A DNA stretch of 64,000 nucleotides, taken from the NCBI GenBank assembly GCA_021292165.1, contig CM037879.1:37726339-37790338 (forward strand), given 5' to 3'. Source of the DNA: Shinisaurus crocodilurus (Eukaryota; Chordata; Lepidosauria; Squamata; Shinisauridae). Positions 23,361 to 34,625 of the stretch are shown piece by piece. Below the pieces are notes generated by a model, which was not told the DNA's origin, searched no databases, and worked only from the letters and a program-made list of their open reading frames with translations. The translations under genes were made by a program, and so were the position numbers. Positions within the stretch are counted from its first letter, which is position 1. Every line of letters begins with the position of its first letter.

Positions 23361-24982
23361 TTAGAAATACAGGGAAACTGTAGATGTGAGTCACATCGTG
23401 TGGTCTATCTTATGCGATACAAAAAATTTGAGAAAAGTAGTTACACTGGTGAGACTAAGGAACGTTTAGAATTGCAAATGCGCCTGCATCTCAGCATGTT
23501 CAGGGTCAAGAATTGCTGATGCCTGCTTGAGACCACTTTTCCCAGCCTGACTAGTCTCCTTCCGGCTTCTCTGTCCTTGTCTTAAAAGGAAGCCTGCATA
23601 ACACTTGCAAAAGGCATGGCTGAGAATTATAATTCATCACCATACTAGACAATAGATAGTTTAAATGAAGATCCAGCATGACAATTCCATTTCTCAGCTG
23701 TGACGACCCTTTTTGTAAATATCAAATGCTTGTAAAATGATCCTGATAGGCAGTGGAAATACCACCTGTAACTCAGCTTTGCTAAAAGCTCACTATCAAC
23801 AGAGCACATCTGTGCAACTTTTCAATTCAGAGGATTTTTACCCGCTTGTATCCCAGTGTGCTCTATATACACACCTGAAAGTTTACTGTCTTTTTATGCT
23901 GCTTGATGGAGAGTTCTTGGAAACTTAAAAGCTTCCATATCCTTGTCCCAGCCTAAGAGCTGAGTCGCATGTTTCACACAGCATTCATTCCCTGGTGAGT
24001 CCCGCCCCCTCCCAGGTTAGCAATGACCCGGTTCTCACGTAATGCTCAGTTCCTGGGTTAAATAACCCAGAAACTGGTGTGGCCGCCAAGAAGCAAGAGA
24101 GCGAATGAATGCGCGCAGCCTTGCCCGCCACTTCCTCTTTCCGAAACAACTGTGACGAAACAACCATTTTGTGACTTCTGAACTCAGGAACACTGGGCTG
24201 TTTAGGGGTTAAGCAACCCAGAGTTAAGCCAACAACCAACCATGGTTTGTTATCAGCGCTGAGGTCTAGCCCTACCTGCATCACTGTTAATCGGCTGGCA
24301 TTGGCTTTAATTTAGCAGAGGGGAACAGATGCAAAGGAAATGCCATTTAGAAAGTGAGGGGTTCATATTTAGAGAGGAGGGACTGACCATAGAATAGAGG
24401 TAGGCAATGTAGGCATCCATGGACACCACTTCAGCCCTGGACACCTTTCTTGGTGCCTGCTGAGGTGCCCTACCCCTCCCACTTTTATATATATCACAAA
24501 GTTTTTTCCCCTGGCAGCTTGGAAAGCAAAGTGAGGGCCCCTAGCTGCTCCCATCTTCTTTACCCACGAATGCCTCTGAGCCACATGTGTTTACGTTATC
24601 CACCTGAAACTGTTGGAAACAACTGGGGCTCCTTTCTCCATGGCTTTTCTATCAGTTTTAGAGGGGAAAAGGTGCTTGATGTGCACAAATACTTGTAGCA
24701 ACCCCACCTTCTGGTCAACGGGTGCTGTCTTGCTCTGATTCCAGCAAGATCTGACATCAGGTTGGCTGCTACATGTGGCAGGGAATTTTCAGTGGTGGTG
24801 CCCTCAGTCAACAACCCCCTTACCGGAGATATTTGTCAGGCTCCTTCTGTGTTGAATCTTGGGAAGATAGTAAAGACCATCTTGTTACAGTAAACATTGG
24901 AGATGCTATATTTAATTTGTGGAGGGTTAAGAAGACCTTTTTGAACCTTGATATGGGGAATTCTCTGTTGCTGTTACTCAGA
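23361..24982. other. Intron, nothing assigned
   Basis: Mostly unique sequence. 24015-24280 contains short 'ctgggttaaataacccag' and 'gttaagccaacaaccaacc' palindromic motifs that may be a degraded MITE. 24400-24470 has a gcatccatggacacca motif of unknown meaning. Confidence 0.4.
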
Positions 24983-25307
24983 CTGGGTTCAGGCAACACA
25001 ATAACCCACACTCCAGGGTTGAGTGTGGGTTGTCGTTGAACCATGGGTTGTTGCTGAAACATGGGTTATTGTGTTGTCTGAACCCAGCTGAGATCACAAA
25101 CCGTGGTGAACAAACCACAGTTCATAACTCAACAGCAAAACATGGGTTCTCTTCATGGGTTGTTCATAGTTAACAAACCATGGCTTGTTAGCACAGCTGG
25201 GTTCAGACAACATGATAAGTTAACCCACATTTCAAAAACAAACCATGGTTCAATGACAACCCACACTCAATCCTTGAGTGTGGGTTATCGTGTTGTCTGA
25301 AACCAGC
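24983..25307. mobile_element. Compound palindrome built from ACCCACACTC arms
   Basis: Two inverted-repeat units, 24983-25087 and 25197-25307, each begin ctgggttca.acaaca and end tgttgtctgaa.cca. Their inner arms (taacccacactc / gagtgtgggtta) also pair. The outer ends of the whole block are complementary as well. It is a MITE cluster or one complex element. Confidence 0.65.
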
Positions 25308-25343
25308 CTCAATGTTTGGTGTGTTACGATTTTTCTTGTTTTA

Positions 25344-25437
25344 GGCTGCGATCCTATATATGTTTACCTGGGAGTAAATCCTATTGATCTAAATGGGGCT
25401 TACTTCTGAATAGACACGTATAGGATTGCACTGTTAG
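25344..25437. repeat. Family P palindromic repeat, complete
   Basis: This is the best-preserved copy: gctgcgatcctatatatg and tttacctgggagtaaatcc face gcttacttctgaatagac and cgtataggattgcactg. Confidence 0.7.
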
Positions 25438-25526
25438 TGTGCTGTGTTTTTAGTGATGGATTGTGTTATATGCTGTAAGCTACCCTGAGGGTTCTTTTGA
25501 GCCATGTTGTAATATATACGTAGTTA

Positions 25527-25527
<1 letters not shown>

Positions 25528-25576
<49 letters not shown>

Positions 25577-25602
25577 CCACCACCACCACCACCACCACCA
25601 AG
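25528..25602. repeat. (AAT)n(ACC)n microsatellite
   Basis: About 15 ATA units followed by about 9 ACC units. Confidence 0.95.
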
Positions 25603-26129
25603 AAGGATGGGCTTTTAAGAATGCTCACTTTTTGTTGTTGCCAGACCCCACTTCAACTCTGATGGAAAACTCTGAAGGGGATTTTGCTCAACTGCCTGCT
25701 GGCACTACTGATACTGGTTATATAATGAGTGCATTGTTTTTGTTAAGCTTGCTTTAATGTTTTAATTGCAGTTGTTAGGTTGCTGCTTGTTTCCCCTGGA
25801 GTACATCCCATTCTGGAGCAGGAGCAAGAAGAAGCATAGGAAGAGTCTTCATACAATGTCTGCACAGATCTCAATTTGTTTCTCATTTTTAATGGAGATT
25901 TCTGGGAATTTAATATGTATAATATTGATTTTAAGCTTATAGGCATTAGCCATGTTTATTCTGAAATAATATCAGTTCACTGAAATAATAAAACAATTTA
26001 TTTTACAACATATATTGCTGAAAATAGGCACCTACAAGGGTTAAAAACCAAAAATTTGTAATGACAAACTGGTTGAGTAAAGAAACATGTAATTAATGTT
26101 GTAAAAAGAAAAGAGAGCATACTGATATC
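25603..26129. other. Intron, nothing recognised
   Basis: AT-rich sequence with no supported feature. Confidence 0.45.
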
Positions 26130-26430
26130 CCACGGGCAGCATCCTATACCGCCGACGTATCTCTCCTGTTTCTGTTGTGCTAGCGAAACAGATCACTAGA
26201 GCAGCCAGAACTAGCGGTTCCTAAAATAAGCTCAGAAATGAGTGGTGACACTAATTTTCAGAACGGTGCAGGTCAGCAGGAGTTCCCTTTTGAATGCTCC
26301 ACTGACATGCCCCATTCGGGAAACAAGCGTTGCTGATCATTTCTGGTTTCTTCAGGAACCGCTAGCTCCTGTTGTGCTAGTGGCCGGTTCCACTAGCACG
26401 TCATATCTGTTTCTTGGGATGCTCATATCA
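26130..26430. repeat. Inverted-repeat segment with CTAGCGG motifs
   Basis: ctagcggttcct (about 26212) and aggaaccgctag (about 26355) are perfect 12 bp complements. gttgtgctagcg and gttgtgctagtgg occur near the two ends. It is probably a degraded MITE; the ends are not resolved. Confidence 0.5.
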
Positions 26431-26719
26431 CCAAAATGGGAACGAGAGTAGCCTAATACAGGGGAACCATGGACGGTCCATGCAGTGCAGCGCAGTGCCT
26501 GTCACTGGCAGCACTGTGGTGACTACATGTGTGTCTCTAAAGTTCTCGAGTAATTTCTTACCATTTGCTCAATAACAGTGGCCTAATTCAGAGGGAGTCC
26601 TATTGCAATCAATGAGACAATCTAATTGATAACTTTTCAGTTTCAATGTGTCTTGAAGCACAACTATCTTTTTCTCAACCAGGACCCTGGTCTCCATTTT
26701 TCTGCCCATTTATAGGATG

Positions 26720-27115
26720 TACCAAGGACAAAGCTGGCTCTAGGTCCTGGGGCCAATTACCCCCCTCGGGGAATCCAGTGGGTGCCCGCTGTTGCACCAC
26801 TGAATTTGCTACCAAAATTTGGCAGCACAGCAACACCCCCCCCCAATTCCCATTAAAACAAGGCATGCAGAGGACCACACACCTTGTTTTAAAGCAAAAC
26901 TGTTCTCCCTAAGTGCTTCCAGGAGCACGATTTTGCTTTAAAACAAGGCGCACACTCTCTGCACGCCTTGTTTTAAAGGGAAACTCATATTTTTCCCCAC
27001 TGCTGCACCACCAAATTTTGGTTGCAAACTCAGCAGTGCAGTCAGGGTTACAAAATTGGCCAAAGGAGCACATGTGACCTGTGAGGTGTCTGTTGCCCAC
27101 CCCGCCCTAGGTGAA
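26720..27115. repeat. Inverted-repeat element with AAACAAGG arms
   Basis: Three complementary segments built on 'taaaacaaggc' and 'gccttgttttaaa' occur between 26850 and 26980, and flanking segments (ccactgaatttgctaccaaa / accaccaaattttggttgc) also pair. It is likely a non-autonomous DNA transposon. It ends about 135 bp before the next exon. Confidence 0.5.
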
Positions 27116-27249
27116 CTACTTTTTGAACTACTAGGTGAACTTTTGGACATATAAAGGGACTTTTCTTTTGAGCTCAGGCTATTCTTGACAAACAACATCA
27201 AATCACTGAATGCCAAATTCTAATGGACTATTTTGCTTTGTTCTTCTAG

Positions 27250-27676
27250 GGCATCAGCAGTCTGTTCAGCTCCCTTAAAGTAGTCAGGCTACTTCGGCTA
27301 GGTCGTGTGGCCCGAAAACTGGATCATTATATTGAGTATGGAGCAGCTGTCTTGGTTCTGTTGGTGTGCGTCTTTGGTCTTGCAGCCCATTGGTTGGCCT
27401 GCATTTGGTACAGTATCGGGGACTATGAAGTTTTCAATGAGGATAAAAACACAATAAGAAATGAAAGTTGGCTCTACCAGCTTGGGGAGTCCATAGGATC
27501 ACCTTATCAATTGAACACGACCACTGGAAAATGGGAAGGCGGACCAAGCAAGGATTCTGTTTATATCTCTTCATTATACTTCACGATGACTAGTCTCACC
27601 AGTGTTGGATTTGGGAACATTGCACCAACCACTGATGGAGAGAAGATCTTTGCTGTTGCGATGATGATGATCGGCT
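27250..27676 (+). CDS. KCNH1: KCNH1 (EAG1) exon: S4, S5, pore and start of S6
   Basis: This is the next exon of the same channel. It is 427 bp, 142 codons plus one base, with acceptor ttctag before 27250 (phase 0) and donor gtaagt at 27677 (phase 1). It starts [11 protein letters not shown]4 spans about residues 8-24 with regularly spaced basic residues (R13, R16, R19, R22, K23). S5 is about 32-56 ([20 protein letters not shown]). The extracellular turret holds two N-glycosylation sequons, NES at 71 and NTT at 89, 18 residues apart like the two known glycosylated sites of mammalian EAG1. The pore helix is about 104-117, and the selectivity filter SVGFGN (118-123) is the EAG-type variant of TVGYG. 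S6 begins at about 133 ([10 protein letters not shown]). SVGFG and KIFAVA favour KCNH1 over KCNH5. The frame is intact. Confidence 0.9.
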
Positions 27677-27794
27677 GTAAGTACCATAACATTAATTTTT
27701 AATATACAAAGTTTAGTATACAATGTTTTTCCACAAACTGCCACAACTTTCATTGGGTTGAATCCTGAGGTGCCTGGAGCAGAGCACGGCTGGC

Positions 27795-27857
27795 TGGGGA
27801 ATGCTGGAAGTTGTAGTACTTTTTCTTGTCTAAACGTGCATAGGATTGTACCTTAAG
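27795..27857. repeat. Family B MITE, right half
   Basis: ggctggggaatgctggaagt then gtctaaacgtgcataggatt and gtaccttaa match the right arm of the copy at 43158-43294. Confidence 0.6.
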
Positions 27858-28090
27858 CCACATTATCATCTAAACCTGAAGAGATGTAGGCGGACTACTT
27901 TATGGTGCAGTAGGTACAACAGTCATACCAAAAGTTTCAATTTTTCTCGGGTCTGTTAATATGTTTTCTGTTCTATCATATAATTGATTAAAAAAAAATA
28001 ATAATTTTATTTACTTATTTAATTATAATAAATAAAATGTTATATAAAAAATAATAATTAAGTAAGTAAGTAAATTGTACATGTCTTTCA

Positions 28091-28179
28091 TCTCAATCCT
28101 ATGCATATCTACTCAGAACAAACCCCATTGAGTTAAATGAGACTTACGCCCAGTTAAGTGTGCATAGGATAGCAGCTTA
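28091..28179. repeat. Family P palindromic repeat
   Basis: Arms ctcaatcctatgcatatc and gtgcataggat face each other around ccccattgagttaaatg. Confidence 0.65.
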
Positions 28180-28183
28180 ATTT

Positions 28184-28671
28184 TTTTTAACCAATGCTCA
28201 GAAAGAACAATATTTGAATTAGGCTACTTATAATACTGTAGAACTCTTATTATCTGCTTAGTCAACAGAACTTATTACTTGGTTTAATTTTGCCTCCCCC
28301 ATATGACCTGATGCTGATAACCATTTGAAATTAGGATACCTTTGTTATCTAGTGTCGTCTTCTTTATGAACATTTCAAAATCAGAGTAGAACATCTCATC
28401 TCATGTTTGGATAAAATTTAAATGAATGCTCCTTTTACTTTGGATGACTTACCTGTAACAGTAGACTATGCACATTTTTTTGTGTCAGAACAAATGTTCT
28501 CTTGCAAATCAGATTACTAAACCATAATACTTCATAGCAAAGATTTGTTCATCCACATATAGGTGATTGGTTCAAGGAAAGGGAAAGTGTGTGTCTTCTT
28601 TACATTAGTTTTGCCTGTGTAACCCAGCATTTGGTTGGCTTAGGGTTGATTTCATATTACACAACAATTTC
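28184..28671. other. Intron, nothing recognised
   Basis: No supported feature. Confidence 0.45.
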
Positions 28672-28830
28672 CAGAAGGGTAGCCATGTTAGTCTGTTGCA
28701 GCAAAAACATATTGGCACCTTAAAGACTAACAAATTATTATGGCACAAGCTTTTGTGGAAGTGTATGGTGCCCATCAAAGCAGGTGACATAATAATTTGT
28801 TAGTCCTTAAGATGCCACAAGACTCTTTGT
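28672..28830. repeat. Palindromic repeat of the TAGCC-GTTAGTC type
   Basis: Arms ggcaccttaaagactaacaa and ttgttagtccttaagatgcc are near-perfect complements around a cacaagcttttgtgg centre. The left flank gggtagccatgttagtctg is typical of a repeat common in turtles and squamates; its class is not clear to me. Confidence 0.6.
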
Positions 28831-29248
28831 TGTTCATTTTATGTGAATCCAATAAGCATTCATCAAAAATGGTGGCAGGGAATAATGGGGCAGTGGTAAG
28901 CTGATTTTGAACTTTTGCAGAATGAATTCTACTAACTACTTACCATCCGTGAATATGCTGTACTTTTAGGGAATGCCATGAAAATATCCTTGGTGAGATA
29001 AAGAGTTTCTGAGGTTGAATGAAGGACAGATATTAGACCTTATCATGCAAATGACTGTATGCAGTGTGCTTTTTATAGTCCCAAGGAAAATACAGGAGTT
29101 AGTTGCTGGTTTCACTGACATTAATTTAAGAACTCCTTTAGCTTCTGCAAAATGAAGATTTATCTGGTATTCATAAAATAACCCAGTTGCTGAAATATTT
29201 AGCACACTTGGTCATTATTTTATAATACAAGGCTTATATGAAGGACGG
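28831..29248. other. Intron, nothing recognised
   Basis: AT-rich sequence with no supported feature. Confidence 0.45.
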
Positions 29249-29249
29249 T

Positions 29250-29301
<52 letters not shown>

Positions 29302-29302
29302 A
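29249..29302. repeat. (GT)n(GA)n compound microsatellite
   Basis: About 12 GT units followed by about 14 GA units. Confidence 0.95.
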
Positions 29303-31085
29303 TCTATAACTGGAAAAGTGACAGGTTGCTTTCTTCATTTTAAGGAGAGCTATTTTATTTGTGTTTTTTTAAAAAAATGTCTTTAAACACCAATATTCAA
29401 ACTGTCCTGTTAAAACAAATGGGGGTAGCAATAGAGCATATGTATTCAAAATTGGTTTCTACAGCACTCCCCGGGGAACACACAATTGGTTGTTCAACAA
29501 ACAGTTCCATATAAAACAACCAGGCTCACATCTGTCTCGATTAAATGTGCTTGTTTTAATACGCAGTCATCATGACCTTTTGATTCTCTGTTTGCAATGT
29601 TCTGTGGCTGACAACCCTTCACTATATAAAATCCAGCTTTTTAATTGGAGTAGACAAGAGAAACACTACAAGCTTCAAATACTTCACTGGAGTCATAAAG
29701 ATGAGCAATTCATGCAGTTCTATCATGGTTAAATTTACTTCTTTCAGACTTGAGAAGAAGATTTGAAAGGTTCTGAAATGTATAATGAATGTAGTAGAAA
29801 AGACTATAAAGTCACTTAAGATGTACTCAGTGGAGTCAGGGCTGACAAGGAAAAAATGCATTTTGGTGTGTGTGTTTGAGACACAAACTCGGCAAGAAAA
29901 GCTAGTGGGAAGTTTCTGGACCGTTGAAGAGAGACTTGACTGTGGAACTGAAATGAATGTGTGTACAAGTGAATCAAAGAATATAGAATGTTGAGGGAAA
30001 TGGTTCATATGGATGCACTTGAGACATCTCCAGATTGGAAAGAAGCCTCCTTTATCTCATGGGCAAAGTAATAGAAGTACAGTGTTAATAAAATGGCATC
30101 ATTTCAAGCATTTTCCACACCTCTTATAAGCACAGCAATAGGTTTTCTGTGTAAGCTGATTTGAATCACGAAGCTCATGACTCACTAAGAAAGGGGGATT
30201 GGGGGCATTAGCAGAGACCTCTTGAAAGGGATTATGCTGAGAACTAACTTGATGCTCCAGATGTTTTGATAGTGCAAGAGAATAAAGAAAAGCTAGTGGG
30301 ATGTTTCTGGACTGTTGAAGGGAAAGGATGTTTGCTGAAAGAATGGTTGCTGATTACATTGTATAAGTTGTATTCAGTAGGTTATAGAACATATTTGGAC
30401 TCGTGTGGGTTCCTATAACTAGTTCATGTGGCAATTATTATAGAATAAGCCAGGTATCCCTCCCAACTGAAATGTATTGTGCCCCATGCTAAACACTTAT
30501 TTGCTGGTGGAGTGGTTCATAGGAACAGTCTTGTGGCTTTTTTCATCACTCGTTACCAGGTTTATCCAAAATCAACACAAGTCCATTTGTGGGTTGCTAT
30601 TTTTAAAAGTTATAAGAATATATACAAATTCAGTGAACTTACAAAATCTCAAAATAACAAAATCTGCTTATATACCTTAATGACATAAACAAGTAAAGAT
30701 TTTAATCATTGCTGATCAGCATAAACCCACATCACAGACAAAACAAAAGATGGATACTTTTCACGTCAGTATTAAATTGCACCCAGTGCTAAACATGCTT
30801 GAACGGAGTCCGGTACCTTCAAAGATACAGCATAACTCCATTTGTAAGTAAGTGTAAGATAGAAACAATTTTGGAGCCTGCTTCCATTTGCACACTGTAC
30901 TGATGAGGATCATGAAAGACTTTTACTGAATAAGACTATGAGGGTCATCTGGCATACTTTGCTTTTCCTCCAGTTGTCCATGGGAAGTAAAGGGGAAGAA
31001 GGATTCTGTCAGCTACACACTCTAAGAATCCCCAAACACCATGGGCTATATTCAGCTTGACAGTACCTCCATCATAAACTACGTC
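29303..31085. other. AT-rich intron with one dispersed duplication
   Basis: The segment gaaaagctagtgggaagttt (about 29897) recurs with few changes at about 30289. The copies are about 390 bp apart and match over roughly 35 bp. Nothing else is recognised and no coding frame is supported. Confidence 0.45.
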
Positions 31086-31094
31086 GCGCTAGTG

Positions 31095-31230
31095 CAGGGC
31101 TTTCCAACCTTGGGTCCCCAGATGTTGCTGGACTACAGCTCCCAGAATCCCTTGCCATTAGCCATGGTGGCTGGGTATGCTGGGAGCTGTAGGCCAGCAA
31201 CATCTTGGGACCCAGGGTTGGAGAGCCCTG
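31095..31230. mobile_element. hAT-type palindromic MITE (family E), 136 bp
   Basis: Ends cagggctttccaacc and ggttggagagccctg; arms agatgttgctggactacag and gtaggccagcaacatct. Flanks cgctagtg (31087-31094) and cgctactg (31231-31238) match at 7 of 8 bases. Confidence 0.88.
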
Positions 31231-31453
31231 CGCTACTGTGTAAGCAACCTCTAGCACAACACCAATAGCATTTGCTGGTGTGATGGGTTTTCTGGGTTAT
31301 CAGATTTACATTGTAGTGATCCATATCTGTATTGAACAAGCTTGAATTTAGAGTTCCATGGCTAGCCTATATGTTTGGGGTTTGTTGGATTGCAGGCTAT
31401 ATCTGTTCCAGTGTTTTCATGGTATTTTATTACCCTTGGGCAGTAACCAACAA

Positions 31454-31743
31454 TGTCATTCTGCAAACTCAAATAGTGCTAGCAGAGCTCGGCCAAACCT
31501 TTCCATGGCGCAAGCAGTTGCTCATTATGCATGTGCAAGCAGTTGTGCAACCCAGAATGCACAACAGGTTGCACAACGAGTTGCACAAGAGTTACGTGCA
31601 ACCAGTTGTACAACAGGTTGTGCAAGTTTAATGCACAACCATTTGCACAGCTGCTTGTGCAATCACACTTGTGCAAACAAAACTTTAGTTGGATTCTCCT
31701 CTTGTGCATAGTTCAGAACCTAGTTTGCACTAACAGAATGACA
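31454..31743. repeat. TTGCACAA-rich element with inverted ends
   Basis: The ends tgtcattctgcaaact and agtttgcactaacagaatga are imperfect inverted repeats. Between them variants of gttgcacaac and ttgtgcaa occur at least twelve times on both strands. Open frames across it are low complexity. It is probably a MITE expanded by internal repetition; the class is unknown. Confidence 0.55.
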
Positions 31744-32176
31744 CAGCTGGATCCTGCCCCTTGATGGGGAACTGGCCAAACTTTTACGTTGATTATGTGG
31801 TGCTGAATTGCTGTTCTTTAAAAATGTTATTGCTGAATTTAGAATGGATTCAATACATGCCATTTCTTTCAGGTTTTAAAGTTAACATGTGCTAATATTG
31901 CTTTTGATTTGCCATTTTCCTAACAGACATCAGCACAGAGCATGGCATGTGAAATGCTATGCGGTAATTGTACAATCCCTTTTTGATGTTAATTTCTTAC
32001 ATTGATTCCCCCAAGGGGCTGGCAATACCTAGTGAATCATATTTACTGACATTGATTGAGTGGGTTTTTCTGGATTTGGAGTGAGATGGTTGGTGTTTTC
32101 TTTCCTTTTTAATGCAAGTTTTCTTAAATGTATTCTAGTTTGCATGTATATCAGTTGAAATAGGAGAAATTAATTA
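31744..32176. other. Intron, nothing recognised
   Basis: No supported feature. Confidence 0.45.
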
Positions 32177-32178
32177 GA

Positions 32179-32263
32179 TTGCAATCCAATGCAACTTACA
32201 TTTACCTGGAAGTAAGCTGCGTTAAATGGGACATATGTCCAAGTAAGCATGGACAGAGTTGTA
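32179..32263. repeat. Family P palindromic repeat
   Basis: gcaatccaatgcaacttac, tttacctggaagtaagctg, gtccaagtaagcatgga in the family order; the right arm is degenerate. Confidence 0.55.
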
Positions 32264-32403
32264 TTATTAATATTTATTCAGGTTGATAATAGTTTACATT
32301 TGATTTATCACATTAATTTCCAAAATATTCAGGTCTCTCCTCCCATGTGTTGTCAGTGACTTGTTCATAACTGAAGTAAAAGGGGAAAGCCTACATAAGG
32401 AGC

Positions 32404-32575
32404 GTGGGGGCGGGGCACCATGTCAGGCTTCAGTGGGGTGGTGGGGAGAAGCAGAGAGATATCAGTAGAGCCTGGGTGCAGCAACTGAAAAGGCCCTCCT
32501 CCTGGTCTCAACTAGGTGTATTTCTGGGGTCACTGGGACACACTGGAGGGCCTCTGACAATTATCTCATTTAGGG
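32404..32575. repeat. Possible L2 3' UTR remnant
   Basis: aaaaggccctcctcctggtc resembles the ggccctcctccttgttgcc motif of the antisense L2 at 49.8 kb. It is short and uncertain. Confidence 0.3.
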
Positions 32576-32579
32576 TAGC

Positions 32580-32870
32580 CACTTGTGAATTGCCAAAAAA
32601 GAGGGCATGCATCACAAAAAGAAAAAAAGAAAAAGAAAAGAGGACACCCATTTGCATAAAATTGCATATGCTAAGTTATATGTATAGATGCAATTTTAGG
32701 AATAATGATTATAATTTAAATAGAAGTACAGTACATCTCATCATAGTGTGGGAGGTGACCTATTGCCAGGTCACCTGAGCACTTTGTTCACTCTGCTGTC
32801 CAGGTGCTGCTGATGGGCAACTTCAAGGCCCGGCTCTTCCTTCGGATGGTTCTTGATCATTAACTGGATC
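32580..32870 (+). repeat. Interspersed repeat family G
   Basis: Marked by agagggcatgcatcac, catttgcataaaattgcat, atgctaagttatatgtatag, then gatgggcaacttcaaggccc. The first part recurs at 32935-33035 and 48195-48362; the last motif recurs at about 62716. Confidence 0.5.
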
Positions 32871-32934
32871 TTTTAGGTACCTAGCAGGGGTGGTGCTAGG
32901 TGCCTAAAAGATCCGGGGCACAGGCCCATGGGAC

Positions 32935-33035
32935 ACAGAATCGCACAAATTTGCATGTGCTAATTTACATATGCAAATATAGGAGCATCATTAGAAATAA
33001 TTACTATAATTTAAATTTTATAGAAGGCAAGCTAA
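32935..33035 (+). repeat. Family G repeat, partial
   Basis: tgcatgtgctaatttacat and gcatcattagaaataattac match the AT-rich half of the copy at 32580. Confidence 0.5.
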
Positions 33036-33587
33036 TTAACCTCTTGCTTGCTTTCAGGACAGATCTGTGCAATATCCCAAATTGTGCTTGCTTGCAACTT
33101 TCCCTCCAAGCACCCACACTTTTCCTTGGTCTTTCAGGCCCAAATCCAGGTGGGGAGGATGATGGAGTGCCTGGGACCAGCAAAGAGCTGAATGGTGGCA
33201 TCTTAAACATTTACAGATCCGTTGCAAACTAAACATCATGGCACTGTAAGGGGGAGGTTCTGGAGCATGCCTCAGATATAAGTTTTTATTATGGTGTGGC
33301 ATCCCCACTTTTTCAAAGGGGGATGTTAAAATCCTCATTTTTCCAAGTAGAGGAGCTTATCAGTAAATGTGTAAGATGTACCCTCCGATTGAATCTGCCT
33401 CTGAGAAGAAGAAGTCTGTGTCTTGTCCTCCATGCTGTGGGTTCACCAAGCGTGGCTGACTAGGACCAAAAACACCCAAAGAGCCGTACGGCACATTAAA
33501 CATTTGCCGATTAATTGCAAACTGAACCTGGCACACTGGCAAGGGAGAGTGTGGCAATGTATTGCAGAGTATAACAACCCATGATCT

Positions 33588-33660
33588 TAGGCTGCAAACT
33601 TACACAATTACTAGGGAGTAACCTCCATTAAATATAGTGGGATTTACTTCTAAGTAAATC
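33588..33660. repeat. Family P palindromic repeat
   Basis: aggctgcaaacttacacaat, actagggagtaacctccatt and gatttacttctaagtaaat in the family order. Confidence 0.45.
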
Positions 33661-34167
33661 CTCATTCGCCTCCCCCACTCATCACCAGTAAGCACAGCAG
33701 CACCAGACAGGGACCCCAGTAGTGGAGGACGTTACTTTGCTGCTCCTGGCCCTTGGACCAGGCGAGGAGGCAGTGAGAACCACTGCCAAAGGTGGCTCCG
33801 AATTTTGTTTCAAATACTTCTTCTTTTTTTTTTTTTTTAGTTTCTGGGATTCTAGAACACTTTTTTAAAAATAGTTCTGGGGCTCTAACATCTTGAAATC
33901 CTAAAATCTACACAAAATGTTGCAATATTAAGTTTCTCGCAACCTCATCATCAGAGGACTCTTAAACTGCATAGCTGGATACTTTTATTATGACCAACCA
34001 ATAAAGGTATTTCCCAACATTTTGGGTTTTTATTTCTCATAGACCAGCATGTCTACCTTTGTTTTTGTTTGTTTGTTTTTTAAATTACCAAAGTTATCAA
34101 TCCCCAGGAACTATCTTCAGCATGGATAAGGCAGGTTGTAGCTCTGAGCACTTTTACTAAGGAGTAA
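33661..34167. other. Intron, nothing recognised
   Basis: A poly-T tract lies at 33824-33838 and a TTTG run at about 34058-34080. Nothing else. Confidence 0.45.
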
Positions 34168-34255
34168 AACTCCAATCCTAAATACACATACCTGGGAGTA
34201 AATCCCATTGAATTTAGTCCAACTTACCTCTAAGTAAACATGTTTAGGACTACAC
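34168..34255. repeat. Family P palindromic repeat
   Basis: ctccaatcctaaatacacat and acctgggagtaaatcccatt face ttacctctaagtaaacatg and tttaggactacac. Confidence 0.65.
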
Positions 34256-34373
34256 AATAAGTAACATGTTTCCCCAGCCACAGATCTCTCTGTATCCCCA
34301 GTTATTTCCCTAACCCACATAATTTCCTGTACCATCTCAGCTACCTTTTCTCACCCCACAGGTCTCTATATGT

Positions 34374-34625
34374 CCAGGGGTGGCCCCAAGACATTTTGCT
34401 GCCTGAGGCAGAGCAGCAAATGGGGTCTCCCCAGCGCCCCAGTCAAGGTGCATAGCAGTACCCAGAGCCAGTCATGTTGTTTTGGCCCCTGGGGCAGAAA
34501 ATCCTGCAAGCATCTCTTCCCTTCCCTGGCAGGGAAAATACAACAATAATAAATTAAATAATGAATAATTTGCTGCTTTTGCATGGCACCCCAAATCAGC
34601 TGTCCGAGGCAGCTGCCTCAGGCTC
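34374..34625. mobile_element. hAT fragment related to 877-1157
   Basis: The left end ccaggggtggccccaagac and cattttgctgcctgaggc match the left part of the 281 bp element, and gaggcagctgcctcaggc matches its right part. The right terminus is lost, and an AATAATAAATTAAATAATG insert lies within. Confidence 0.6.

Noticed and set aside
27677..27702. Read-through of the pore exon to the stop at 27702
   Set aside because: Homology stops exactly at donor gtaagt; the short tail after it is intron.
31332..31764. Several Cys/Gln/Ala-rich open frames
   Set aside because: They arise from the repeated TTGCACAA words read in different frames.
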